From Rhodoglobus sp. (GTDB lineage Bacteria > Actinomycetota > Actinomycetes > Actinomycetales > Microbacteriaceae), in assembly GCA_025463605.1 (NCBI GenBank), contig JAODAV010000021.1, positions 1 to 55,476 on the forward strand: 55,476 bases of DNA. The letters run 5' to 3'. A program made the translations under genes and the position numbers. Of this stretch, positions 15,619 to 23,432 are shown in pieces (the first letter of the stretch is position 1; every line of letters begins with the position of its first letter). The notes beneath the pieces were generated by a model that was given only the letters and a program-made list of their open reading frames with translations, was not told the DNA's origin and made no database searches.

Positions 15619-17726
15619 GCTGCTGCCGCCCTCAGTACGAGCACCGAACGGGCGGGCAGTTCCACGGACTCGCCGGCGTCGTAGCCGCTGTCGGGGTGCG
15701 CCTCCTGTGCCGTATCCAGCTCGACATGCCAGGTGGGCGCGTAATCGGGGGGCGGCAGCCTGAACTGCACGGCCCCCTCGTCCGCGTTGAAGTAGAGCAC
15801 GAAGTGGTCATCGGTGATGCGCTGCCCGCGGCGGTCGCGGGCGCGGATGCCGTTGCCGTTGATGAAGACCCCCACCGAACGCACGGAGTCGCTGTCCCAG
15901 TCCGCGTCGGCCATCGCCGAGGCATCAGTCGACAGCCACTCCACATCGGGCAGCCCCTCGCCCGGTCCGGAGCGCACGGTTCGCCCGGTGAAGAACCTCG
16001 CGCGGCGGAAAACAGGATGCTCGCGCCGCAGTCTTGAGACCCGTGATGTGAACTCGAGCAGCGCGTCATCCGCGCTCTCCCAGTCGATCCAGCTGAGCTG
16101 GGAGTCCTGCGCGTACACGTTGTTGTTGCCGCGCTGGGTGCGACCGAGTTCGTCGCCGTGCAGCAGCATCGGCACCCCTTGCGACAGAAAGAGGGTCGCG
16201 AGAAAGTTGCGCTGCCGACGCGCCCGCAACTGGAGCACCCCGGGGTCGTCGGTCTCCCCCTCCACACCGCTGTTCCACGAGCGGTTGTGAGACTCGCCGT
16301 CGTTGCCGTCTTCCCCGTTCGCCTCGTTGTGCTTCTCGTCATAGGAGACGAGGTCGCGCAGGGTGAACCCGTCGTGTGCAGTTATGAAGTTGATGGATGC
16401 CACGGGCCGCCGTCCCGACGTCTCGTACAGTTCTGGCGACCCGCTGAGCCGGCTCGCAAACTCGCCCAGGGTCGCCGGCTCCCCTCGCCAGAAGTCGCGG
16501 ACGGTATCCCGATACTTGCCGTTCCACTCCGTCCACTGGGGCGGAAAGTTGCCGACCTGATAGCCGCCGGGGCCGAGGTCCCACGGTTCTGCGATGAGTT
16601 TGACTTGAGACACGACGGGATCCTGCTGCACGAGCTCGAAGAAGGTCGCGAGCCGATCGACTTCGTAGAACTCGCGCGCGAGCGTCGCGGCGAGATCGAA
16701 GCGGAACCCGTCGACGTGCATCTCGGTCACCCAGTAGCGCAGTGAGTCCATGATGAGTTGCAGCGAGTGCGGATTCCGCACGTTGAGGGAGTTTCCGGTT
16801 CCGGTGTAGTCGCGGTAGTACGCCGGGTCGTCCTCCATCAGCCGGTAGTACGCCATGTTGTCTATCCCGCGAAAGCACAGTGTCGGCCCGAGGTGATTGC
16901 CCTCCGCCGTGTGGTTGTAGACGACGTCGAGGACCACTTCGATTCCCACCTCATGCAGCGACCGCACCATGGCTTTGAACTCCTGCACCTGCTGGCCGCG
17001 GTCCCCCGTCGAGGCGTACGCGGCGTGCGGAGCGAAGAATCCGATCGTGTTGTAGCCCCAGTAGTTGGAGAGGCCCTGCTCCTGCAGCACCGAGTCGTTG
17101 ACGAACTGGTGAACGGGCATGAGCTCGATCGCCGTGACCCCGAGCCGCACGAGGTGCTCTATGACGGCAGGATGCCCGACCCCCGCGAACGTACCGCGCT
17201 GGTTCTCGGGCACGGCCGGGTGCGTCATCGTGAGTCCCTTGACGTGCGCCTCGTAGATGACGCTCTCGTTGTAGGGCGTGTGGGGAGTGCGATCACCCGC
17301 CCAGTCGAAGAACGGATTCACGACGACGCCCAGCATCATGTGGCTGGCCGAGTCGTCGTCATTGCGCGACTCCGGGTCGTCGAAGTCGTACGAGAACAGC
17401 GACGGATGCCAGTCGATCTCGCCACTTATCGCCTTCGCGTACGGGTCGAGCAGCAGCTTCGAGGGGTTCGCGCGCTTGCCCGCAGAGGGGTCGTACTCGC
17501 CGTGCACACGGTAGCCGTAGCGCTGCCCCGCCTCGACGCCCGGGAGATACCCATGCCAGACCGACGCGTCGACCTCGGCGAGCGGCACGCGCGTTTCGAC
17601 CCCGGCATCGTCGAACAGGCTCAGCTCGACCTTCTCGGCCGCCTCGCTGAACAGCGCGAAATTCGTTCCGCTGCCGTCGAAGGTGGCACCGAGGGGATAG
17701 GCGGACCCGGGCCAGGTTTCGGTCAT
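15615..17726 (-). CDS. treX: glycogen debranching enzyme (TreX/GlgX type)
   Basis: GH13 debranching enzyme supplying linear malto-oligosaccharides to TreY by cleaving alpha-1,6 branches. An N-terminal CBM48-like domain (about 8-120, YPLGATFDGSGTNFALFSEAA) precedes the catalytic barrel. Active-site residues are Asp344 (HVDGFRFDLA), Glu380 (LIAEPWD) and Asp452 (TAHDGFTLRDLV). Other landmarks are GNNNVYAQD and the C-terminal beta-domain. The length of 703 residues is typical. It is the first gene of treXYZ, and its stop overlaps the treY start by 4 bp. Between it and the next divergent ORF lie 217 bp that must hold the promoter, but I see no convincing -35/-10 pair. Confidence 0.95.
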   Translation of the reverse strand: MTETWPGSAYPLGATFDGSGTNFALFSEAAEKVELSLFDDAGVETRVPLAEVDASVWHGYLPGVEAGQRYGYRVHGEYDPSAGKRANPSKLLLDPYAKAISGEIDWHPSLFSYDFDDPESRNDDDSASHMMLGVVVNPFFDWAGDRTPHTPYNESVIYEAHVKGLTMTHPAVPENQRGTFAGVGHPAVIEHLVRLGVTAIELMPVHQFVNDSVLQEQGLSNYWGYNTIGFFAPHAAYASTGDRGQQVQEFKAMVRSLHEVGIEVVLDVVYNHTAEGNHLGPTLCFRGIDNMAYYRLMEDDPAYYRDYTGTGNSLNVRNPHSLQLIMDSLRYWVTEMHVDGFRFDLAATLAREFYEVDRLATFFELVQQDPVVSQVKLIAEPWDLGPGGYQVGNFPPQWTEWNGKYRDTVRDFWRGEPATLGEFASRLSGSPELYETSGRRPVASINFITAHDGFTLRDLVSYDEKHNEANGEDGNDGESHNRSWNSGVEGETDDPGVLQLRARRQRNFLATLFLSQGVPMLLHGDELGRTQRGNNNVYAQDSQLSWIDWESADDALLEFTSRVSRLRREHPVFRRARFFTGRTVRSGPGEGLPDVEWLSTDASAMADADWDSDSVRSVGVFINGNGIRARDRRGQRITDDHFVLYFNADEGAVQFRLPPPDYAPTWHVELDTAQEAHPDSGYDAGESVELPARSVLVLRAAAA

Positions 17727-17943
17727 GTGTCATCCGCTCATCAGGTGCTGTGCTGCGCTGCGCTGCCTCGACGGTAAGCATCCTGCCCGTGCGATATCTA
17801 GGGGTTGCCCGTTGCCCGAAGGCGCGATAACTGGGAAATCGCGAGCAATTGCCGTCAACCCCTTGATGACGGGCCCGCAAAGGAGTGGAATCGATCGTGG
17901 CAACGTGACTGCCTTCCCGCAGCCTGGCATGGAAGGAACGCTC

Positions 17944-18084
17944 ATGAGCGGCAAACATGAATCCGAGACCTCCGGTTCCACTATCGAAGTGGACGAGGAA
18001 CCGATGCCCGACCCCGACAACCTCCGAGTTGACGTGACCGCGCTTCCCCTCACCGGTCCAATCACGATTCCCCGGAGGGACTGA
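17944..18084 (+). CDS. short acidic ORF upstream of the GAF-ANTAR genes
   Basis: A 46-codon ORF (starting MSGKHESETSGS) with a plausible ribosome site (GGAAGGA at 17931). The product is acidic and polar with no recognised domain. It lies in the same reading frame as the first GAF-ANTAR gene, separated from its GTG by a stop and 60 bases. It may be a real small protein, a leader peptide or chance. An earlier in-frame ATG at 17929 would add five residues. Confidence 0.4.
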   Translation: MSGKHESETSGSTIEVDEEPMPDPDNLRVDVTALPLTGPITIPRRD

Positions 18085-18144
18085 ATCCCGCGGCGAGCGT
18101 TCAGCGATGCGAGGAACGCCATCCTGAACTCCCACGAGAGCGGG

Positions 18145-18804
18145 GTGAACCTGTCCGCCCCATTCATCTCGGCCTTCCCCATCGCGGGTGCGGCGGTCTC
18201 GGTGATGGCGGGCCCGCGGGGCCAGTCCACGATGTATTCGAGCGACCGCATCGCGGACCGGCTCGATGAGTTGCAGTTCGACCTCGGTGAGGGTCCGTGC
18301 TGGACGGCCATCGCCGAGCGCACGCCGGTGCTGCGGAGCAACATCCGCTCAGACGGAAACACCGACTGGCCGGCATTCACGGAAGCGGTGCTCAACGACG
18401 CGATCACCGGAGGGGTCTCCTCGATCTTCGCATTCCCGCTCATGGTGGGCGCGCTCGACATCGGCGCTATCGACCTCTACGGAACCGAGTACCGCGGCTT
18501 GGCACCGACCGAGGTCGCCGAAGCATCCGCCCTCGCGAGCCTCGCAGCCTGGCAGGTGTTGCGCCGCATCCTCGACGATCACGATCAGCTCTACGACACC
18601 GAATCGCTCGGCTATGCCCGCCGCGAGGTGCACCAGGCGACGGGCATGGTGATCGTGCAACTCGGGGTCTCCCCGGAAGACGCGGAACTGCTGCTGCGGG
18701 CCCACGCCTTCTCAAGCGGGCGGAGCCTTCGGGACGTCGCCAACGACGTCGTCGAACGAACGCTCGACTTCACTCCGCAGCCGTCTTCAACAACCCCGGA
18801 GTAA
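18145..18804 (+). CDS. GAF and ANTAR domain RNA-binding regulator (copy 1)
   Basis: A GAF sensor domain (about residues 5-140, with AVSVMAGPRGQSTMYSSD and QFDLGEGPCW) is joined to a C-terminal ANTAR domain (about 150-210, RREVHQATGMVIVQLGVS ... AFSSGRSLRDVANDVVER). ANTAR proteins bind paired RNA hairpins and prevent termination in response to the sensor domain. The GTG at 18145 is the only standard start, but homology-like sequence seems to extend about 20 codons further upstream (SDARNAILNSHESG), so the true start may be non-standard or the N-terminus shortened. It is followed after 4 bp by a second GAF-ANTAR gene. Confidence 0.85.
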   Translation: MNLSAPFISAFPIAGAAVSVMAGPRGQSTMYSSDRIADRLDELQFDLGEGPCWTAIAERTPVLRSNIRSDGNTDWPAFTEAVLNDAITGGVSSIFAFPLMVGALDIGAIDLYGTEYRGLAPTEVAEASALASLAAWQVLRRILDDHDQLYDTESLGYARREVHQATGMVIVQLGVSPEDAELLLRAHAFSSGRSLRDVANDVVERTLDFTPQPSSTTPE

Positions 18805-18808
18805 TGTC

Positions 18809-19525
18809 GTGGCCATGGCGGAGGAGTCCCGTGAACGGCGCCTGACGGAGGCGTTCGTCAGTCTCGCCGACACCCTCGTGGCCGGTTACGACACCGTCGA
18901 CCTCTTGCAGCGCCTCGTCGACACGAGCGCGGACGTGCTCGATGCCTCGGCCGCAGGCCTCCTGCTCGCCGATGAATCCGGCGAGCTCGCCGTGCTCGCT
19001 TCAACGAGCGAGGAGAGCCGACTCGTCGAACTCATGCAGCTGCATTCCGGGCTGGGGCCGTGCGTTGAGGCTTACGTGTCCGGTGAGTTCGTGACGGTCA
19101 CCGACATCGACAGCGACGATCGGTGGCCGGACTTCAATGCGGCCGCACGGGGGCAGGGCTTCCGGTCGCTGCACGCGATTCCCATGCGATTGCGCGCGAC
19201 TGTCATCGGAACGCTCAACCTGTTCCGCAGCGAACCGGGGGAGTTGGGCGACGATGACACGTCGGTCGCCCGCGGTCTCGCCGATATCGCGACCATCGGC
19301 ATCCTTCACGAGCGGGCCGTGCGCGAGAACGACATCGCGCGCGAAGAACTTCAGCGAGCGCTCAACAGCCGCGTGATCATCGAGCAGGCCAAGGGTGTGC
19401 TCGCCCAACTCCACTCGGTCGACATGGATGCCTCGTTCCGCCTTTTGCGCGACTACTCGCGCAACCACGGCGTGCCATTGCGCGACGTCGCCGAACAGGT
19501 GGTTCGGCGCGTACTCAGTTTGTAG
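18809..19525 (+). CDS. GAF and ANTAR domain RNA-binding regulator (copy 2)
   Basis: A 238-residue protein of the same family as its upstream neighbour, with a complete N-terminus (ERRLTEAFVSLADTLVAGYDTVDLLQRLVD in part), a GAF domain (about 25-165, including LHSGLGPCVEAYVSG) and an ANTAR domain (about 175-235, SRVIIEQAKGVLAQLHSV, then LLRDYSRNHGVPLRDVAEQVV). The GTG at 18809 is preferred because GGAG lies 7 bp upstream and it is only 4 bp after the previous stop. The likely RNA targets are not visible nearby. The two products may act as a heterodimer or respond to different signals. Confidence 0.88.
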   Translation: MAMAEESRERRLTEAFVSLADTLVAGYDTVDLLQRLVDTSADVLDASAAGLLLADESGELAVLASTSEESRLVELMQLHSGLGPCVEAYVSGEFVTVTDIDSDDRWPDFNAAARGQGFRSLHAIPMRLRATVIGTLNLFRSEPGELGDDDTSVARGLADIATIGILHERAVRENDIAREELQRALNSRVIIEQAKGVLAQLHSVDMDASFRLLRDYSRNHGVPLRDVAEQVVRRVLSL

Positions 19526-19581
19526 GCCTAGGCTTGAACAGAGCCCTGGACCCCGGCGAGAATCTCACGCGAGGGAGCATC

Positions 19582-19755
19582 ATGGAGTGGGTTGCAACCA
19601 GGATCATCGTTCGAGCCCCGGCGGGCAGAGTGGCGGACGGCGAAGAGTTTCTGCTAGTCAAGAGACCTGAAGTGCCGCCGGGCGTACCGTTCAGCGCCGC
19701 GCAGGTGAGAGCCATACGCGAAGCGTACGTCGGCGTCGATCCAGAGGATCTCTGA
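19582..19755 (+). CDS. small hypothetical protein
   Basis: A 57-codon ORF (MEWVATRIIVRAPAGRVADG) with a strong ribosome site (GAGGGAG, 6 bp upstream). It lies 56 bp after the second GAF-ANTAR gene on the same strand. The sequence has a strand-rich start and a polar C-terminal helix (FSAAQVRAIREAYVGVD). No family recognised, but start context and composition support a real gene. Confidence 0.5.
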   Translation: MEWVATRIIVRAPAGRVADGEEFLLVKRPEVPPGVPFSAAQVRAIREAYVGVDPEDL

Positions 19756-19781
19756 GCCTCGCCCACACGGTGCGTTCTGCC

Positions 19782-20141
19782 TCAATCGAAACTTGTGGCG
19801 TCCGTACCGAAACTCGTGGCGTCCGCACTGGGGATGTCGTCCAAGTGATACGGCCGAGCGTGGGGCGGCGAGGTGATACGACCCATACGCCTGTGCATGT
19901 CGGCGATTGCTTCGCTGTTGTCCGGTTCGGCGAGCCCCGACTCCGTCGTCTCCGCCGTCATCATCGTCGCGGGGCCGATGAGGAACGTCACATCCTGCTC
20001 CCGCCCGTTCGCCCCGAGTGCCGCAACGCGCACGGAGTCTGCCGACTCGATGCGGGCGAGCAGCACTGCGTATTCGATGATCGCATCCGCTGCGTCATCC
20101 CCCACCAGCCAAGAACTGTCCGAATAAGTGATTTGCTTCAC
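19782..20141 (-). CDS. small protein of a duplicated unknown family (copy A1)
   Basis: A 119-residue protein beginning at GTG 20141 with (V)KQITYSDSSWLVGDDAADAIIEYAVLLAR. It aligns along most of its length with the gene at 20628-20966 (MKQVTYAQKSLLVGDEAADVLLEYAAVVAR); both end their conserved part in EPDN followed by a helix and a PP-ARPY segment. The longer open frame upstream of 20141 has no counterpart in the paralog, so I rejected it. The C-terminus carries an imperfect repeat (DATSFGTDATSFD). I recall similar proteins as common in Microbacteriaceae, without known function. Confidence 0.72.
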   Translation of the reverse strand: MKQITYSDSSWLVGDDAADAIIEYAVLLARIESADSVRVAALGANGREQDVTFLIGPATMMTAETTESGLAEPDNSEAIADMHRRMGRITSPPHARPYHLDDIPSADATSFGTDATSFD

Positions 20142-20318
20142 CTGTTCACGGTAGGCAGATCGAGTCACTCCTGACCAGCGCTTGACATTCTGGGGCTCAA
20201 CTCGCGGTCGCTTAGTGGGCGATGCCAAGACCGTCAAGTGGGGGACCCGGTTTCGCGTCGGAGGGCAACGGTTGATACCGTGAAACCCACTCTCCCCCGC
20301 GCGCATGAAAGGGACCAC

Positions 20319-20642
20319 TTGGGCAAGCTCTTCTACGGGGATGCCCGTTTCCAAGTCTCCCTGGAAGACCGGGCGCTTGCCCACCTTCAGATCGTGATCG
20401 TCAACAAACTGCGCCGCAACGAGTCGTTCACATTCTCGTGGGTTCATGGATCGGATGAGGGTCATGGGAGGTCCACGGTCTGGATCTCCCCGTCCGTTCC
20501 ACTGCACTTCGAGTACGACGGCGGACGGCCCCCTGCCCTCAATCGCCTATGGCTCGAGGAGCTCGCGCAAGGTGCATCCACGACCTCCGGCCTATTCCTC
20601 ACCGAGGAGCCGTTGCCTGCGTCGGAGTCAGCCCAGGGCTGA
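20319..20642 (+). CDS. DUF7882-like small protein (copy B1)
   Basis: A 107-residue protein beginning at TTG 20319 (LGKLFYGDARFQVSLEDRA), with AAAGGGA just upstream. It carries the family pattern of an initial G-x-L-x-YG, a central LAHLQIVIVNKLRRNESFTFSW, an SPSVPLHFEYDG strand and a C-terminal PALNRLWLEELA helix. I recall such proteins as DUF7882, often misannotated as ATP-dependent DNA ligase; no ligase motif is present. Two paralogs follow within 2 kb. Its 3' end overlaps the convergent A2 gene by 15 bp. Confidence 0.75.
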   Translation: MGKLFYGDARFQVSLEDRALAHLQIVIVNKLRRNESFTFSWVHGSDEGHGRSTVWISPSVPLHFEYDGGRPPALNRLWLEELAQGASTTSGLFLTEEPLPASESAQG

Positions 20643-20966
20643 GCGGTCGATCCGGTCCAGGTCGTCGTCGCCATAAGGTCGAGCGGGGGGCGGGGTGGAG
20701 AGCGCGGCGATGCGCTCGCGCATGTAGGCGACAATCGCAGTGTTGTCCGGTTCCGCGACGGTGGTGTTGGTCGTCTCGGCCATGAGTACAGTGCCCGTTC
20801 CGAGTAGAACCGTCGCCACGACGTCGTTCCCCTCCGCTCCGAGCGCCATCACGTTGACGGTATCGGCCTCACCGGTGCGAGCGACCACTGCGGCATATTC
20901 GAGCAGCACGTCGGCCGCTTCGTCACCGACCAGCAGCGACTTCTGCGCGTACGTGACCTGCTTCAT
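20628..20966 (-). CDS. small protein of a duplicated unknown family (copy A2)
   Basis: A 112-residue paralog of the 19782-20141 gene, with an ATG start (MKQVTYAQKSLLVGDEAAD). Conserved features are LVGDEAAD, EYAAVVAR, a central VNVMALGAEG strand, the hydrophobic VLLGTGTVLMAE strand and AEPDN. The predicted fold is alpha/beta. It lies directly downstream of a DUF7882-like gene on the same strand (71 bp gap), and its 3' end overlaps the convergent B1 gene. Function unknown. Confidence 0.75.
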   Translation of the reverse strand: MKQVTYAQKSLLVGDEAADVLLEYAAVVARTGEADTVNVMALGAEGNDVVATVLLGTGTVLMAETTNTTVAEPDNTAIVAYMRERIAALSTPPPARPYGDDDLDRIDRSALG

Positions 20967-21037
20967 GCCTCAACCGTAGGTATGCGCAGAGAGCGCTGCC
21001 ACTGGGTTGACACGAAGCGATTGCGGGTACGTGCGAG

Positions 21038-21349
21038 CTATTGGTCGGGCGAGGAGTCCGCCGGCTCATCCGAGAGCACGAGGCCCGCGGTGCTCGACGC
21101 CACCTGAGCGAGCTCCTCGAGCCACTGTCGGTTGAGCGCGGGCGCGCGACCGCCCTCGAACTCGAAGTGCAGGGAAATGGGCGGGCTCAGCCAGATGGTC
21201 GAGCGCCCGTTGCGGTCGGGGTGAGCCCACGAGAAGGAGAACGACTCGTTGCGGCGCAGCTTGTTGATGATGACGATCTTGACGTGGGCGAGGGAACGGT
21301 CGTCGATGGCGATCGGATGCCGGGCATCCCCGTAATAAAGCGTGCCCAC
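21038..21349 (-). CDS. DUF7882-like small protein (copy B2)
   Basis: A 103-residue protein starting at GTG 21349, which is preceded by a strong ribosome site (GAGGAGAGG). It closely resembles copy B1 (VGTLYYGDARHPIAIDDRS, then INKLRRNESFSFSW and PALNRQWLEELAQ). The longer frame reaching 21664 has no counterpart in the paralogs and was rejected. Function unknown. Confidence 0.78.
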   Translation of the reverse strand: MGTLYYGDARHPIAIDDRSLAHVKIVIINKLRRNESFSFSWAHPDRNGRSTIWLSPPISLHFEFEGGRAPALNRQWLEELAQVASSTAGLVLSDEPADSSPDQ

Positions 21350-21454
21350 GGCAATCCTCTCCTCGACCCCCGCGCGACGTTCGCTCCCGGCGTGACACAA
21401 CGGTACCAAAGTCAAGCCCGCACGGCCCGTGCCACGGAGGAATATCGTCGAAGC

Positions 21455-22117
21455 ATGACCGGGTGGCTCAAGAATCACGGACTTCTCATCGTCAATCTCG
21501 CTCTCTTCGCGATCTTTCTCGTCGGAATGACTCTCACCGGCTGGAACACGTACAACGAAGAACAGCTCGACCACGGTCTCGCGATCGTGCCCCTCAGCCA
21601 GTACTTGGCGTCGGGTGACTTCGGCGAGGCGGTGTTCGAGAACTGGGAGAGCGAGTTCCTGCAAATGGGGATGTACGTCGTTCTCACCGCCTTCCTTTTC
21701 CAGAAAGGCTCATCCGAGTCGAAGCCCCTCGACAAGCCGGCTCCGCAAGACGCCGACCCGCGCAAAGCGACTCGAAGCAAGAACGCGCCGTGGCCAGTGC
21801 GCCGCGGCGGCTGGGTTCTCGCGCTCTACGAGAACTCCCTCTCGCTGCTGTTCTTCGTACTGTTCGCCGCGTCGATCGTGCTGCACGCGTTCACCGGTGC
21901 GGCCGCATACAGCGAGGAACAGGTCGAGCACGGCGGCACTCCTGTGGCTCCGCTCGAGTACGTGGCGACATCCCAGTTCTGGTTCGAGTCGTTCCAGAAC
22001 TGGCAGAGCGAGTTTCTCGCGGTCGCCGTGATCGTGCTCGGATCGGTCTACCTGCGCCAGCGCGGGTCGGCCGAGTCGAAGCCGGTCGCGGCGCCGCACG
22101 CCGAAACCGGCGCGTGA
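21455..22117 (+). CDS. DUF6766-like membrane protein with internal duplication
   Basis: A 220-residue protein with four transmembrane segments arranged as two similar halves. Each half has a helix followed by a periplasmic segment with YNEEQLDHG / YSEEQVEHG, then SQYLASGDFGEAVFENWESEF / YVATSQFWFESFQNWQSEF, and a second helix leading to a cytoplasmic (R)GS(A/S)ESKP. I recall this as DUF6766. It is divergent from copy B2, 105 bp apart. Function unknown; the strict internal repeat suggests duplication of a two-helix ancestor. Confidence 0.78.
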   Translation: MTGWLKNHGLLIVNLALFAIFLVGMTLTGWNTYNEEQLDHGLAIVPLSQYLASGDFGEAVFENWESEFLQMGMYVVLTAFLFQKGSSESKPLDKPAPQDADPRKATRSKNAPWPVRRGGWVLALYENSLSLLFFVLFAASIVLHAFTGAAAYSEEQVEHGGTPVAPLEYVATSQFWFESFQNWQSEFLAVAVIVLGSVYLRQRGSAESKPVAAPHAETGA

Positions 22118-22124
22118 GTGCTCG

Positions 22125-22430
22125 TCATCCTTTGCGGGGCTCAGGGATGATGTGCAACCCCCCTGCGCTGTTGGCCGAATTCATGAGCTGATCGATCCAC
22201 TCTCGATTGAGAGCCGGTTCGCGACTGCCGTCGAACTCGAACTGCATGGGTATGGACGGATGCATCCAGATCGAGCTGTGGCCGCTGCCACGGGACATCC
22301 CGTGGTCCCACGACAAGCTGAATCGCTCATCCCGGCGCATCTTCGCGATGATCACGGCCCGCAGATGCGCCAGGACGCGGTCGTCGAATTCGATCGACCA
22401 CGACGGGTTTCCGTAGATCAACCTGCCCAT
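22125..22430 (-). CDS. DUF7882-like small protein (copy B3)
   Basis: A 101-residue protein (MGRLIYGNPSWSIEFDDRVL) with an ATG preceded by GGAGG. It has the family features LAHLRAVIIAKMRRDERFSLSW, HPSIPMQFEFDG and PALNREWIDQLM, but is the most diverged of the three copies. It converges with the DUF6766-like gene 7 bp away. Function unknown. Confidence 0.78.
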   Translation of the reverse strand: MGRLIYGNPSWSIEFDDRVLAHLRAVIIAKMRRDERFSLSWDHGMSRGSGHSSIWMHPSIPMQFEFDGSREPALNREWIDQLMNSANSAGGLHIIPEPRKG

Positions 22431-22483
22431 CGCCCAACCTCCAGTACTAGTACGGGCCCTGAGGCGGGGCGCCGACCGCTCGG

Positions 22484-22729
22484 TCAGCGCTCCTCGACGA
22501 GGTCGATAAGAGCTTCCTCCCACGTGTCGAACGGTTCGCTCGTGACACTGTCGCGTGTGTCCGCGGGGCTATTCACCCACGCGCTCGTGCCAGCCGGGTC
22601 TTCGGGCATGCGGCGCTCGAGGGTGCCGAGGTGCACGGCGTCGCGCTGCACACCCCAAACCAGACTCGAACGGTCGACGAGGTCGTAGGTGGCACCCAAA
22701 TGCTCGAATCTCTCGGGAACACTGCTCAT
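22484..22729 (-). CDS. small hypothetical protein
   Basis: An 81-residue acidic protein (MSSVPERFEHLGATYDLVDR) with several tryptophans and an amphipathic C-terminal helix (DTWEEALIDLVEER). There is no clear ribosome site before the ATG, so it may be leaderless. It lies 53 bp upstream of copy B3 on the same strand. Not recognised. Confidence 0.5.
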   Translation of the reverse strand: MSSVPERFEHLGATYDLVDRSSLVWGVQRDAVHLGTLERRMPEDPAGTSAWVNSPADTRDSVTSEPFDTWEEALIDLVEER

Positions 22730-22889
22730 GTGGTCACGCTACGGGGCAAGCCCGGTGCCGTCACAGGGCTTGACGCGGGGGTGCTCAGACGCAACGCGCC
22801 TCTATCGTGTCGGCCGCCAACCCGCAACCACTCGACGCACCGCTGCCCGATTGCGTTGCATGGAAGAAACGAAAGAGAAAGGTTTACCC

Positions 22890-23381
22890 ATGGCCCAACT
22901 ACAGCTTCAGGCGCCCGCAGACCTGCTGCAGTACCAACTGCGCACGGCCGTCACGATGGAGAACGACTCGCTAGCGATGCTCAGGGAACTCGGCAAAGCG
23001 GCCCGAAGCCCCGAGGTGAAGAAGATGTTCACCCATCACGCCCAAGAGACCAAGGAGCAGATCGCGAACCTCACCAAGGTCTTCAAGCTGCTGGAGCTCA
23101 AGCAGACCACCGCCGCCTCTCCCACGACGAAGGGGCTCGCGCGGCAGGGTGAGGCGCTCATCAGACGCAGCGATCCGAAGCTCCGAGACACCGTGGTGCT
23201 GTCTGCGGCCCTCGGCACGGAACACTACGAAATGGCCGCGTACCAGGCTCTTCTCGTGCCCGTCGAAGCGATGGGAGCATCCGACGTCGCCGCCCTCCTG
23301 CGCACCAACCTCGACCAGGAGACCCACACGAGCGAGGAATTGCAGAAGATGCTCATGAAGGTGGCGGGCATGCCGGCGTGA
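22890..23381 (+). CDS. DUF892 (YciE/YciF-like) ferritin-fold protein
   Basis: A 163-residue all-helical protein with the DUF892 layout of four long helices carrying TMENDSLAMLRELGKAA, FTHHAQETKEQIANLTKVF and GTEHYEMAAYQALL. The ExxxH-like spacing in EHYEMAAY and HAQETKEQI could supply di-metal ligands. Members are stress-induced in other bacteria, and their enzymatic role is poorly defined. The ATG at 22890 is preferred over 22860 because GAAAGG lies 7 bp upstream. Confidence 0.82.
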   Translation: MAQLQLQAPADLLQYQLRTAVTMENDSLAMLRELGKAARSPEVKKMFTHHAQETKEQIANLTKVFKLLELKQTTAASPTTKGLARQGEALIRRSDPKLRDTVVLSAALGTEHYEMAAYQALLVPVEAMGASDVAALLRTNLDQETHTSEELQKMLMKVAGMPA

Positions 23382-23432
23382 CCAGCAGCGCGTCGCTCGC
23401 GGGGCCGCAGCACGAGGCATCCGGGTACTGGT

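Noticed and set aside
20142..20507. N-terminal extension of the small A1 protein
   Set aside because: The paralog A2 begins at the equivalent of GTG 20141; the extra part is mostly the antisense of the DUF7882-like B1 gene.
20319..20642. ATP-dependent DNA ligase annotation for the DUF7882-like proteins
   Set aside because: The proteins are about 105 residues long and lack the KxDG nucleotidyl-transfer motif, so the name is a carried-over error.
22444..22453. 10-bp palindrome GTACTAGTAC upstream of the B3 gene
   Set aside because: It is short and isolated, with no promoter elements around it; chance cannot be excluded.
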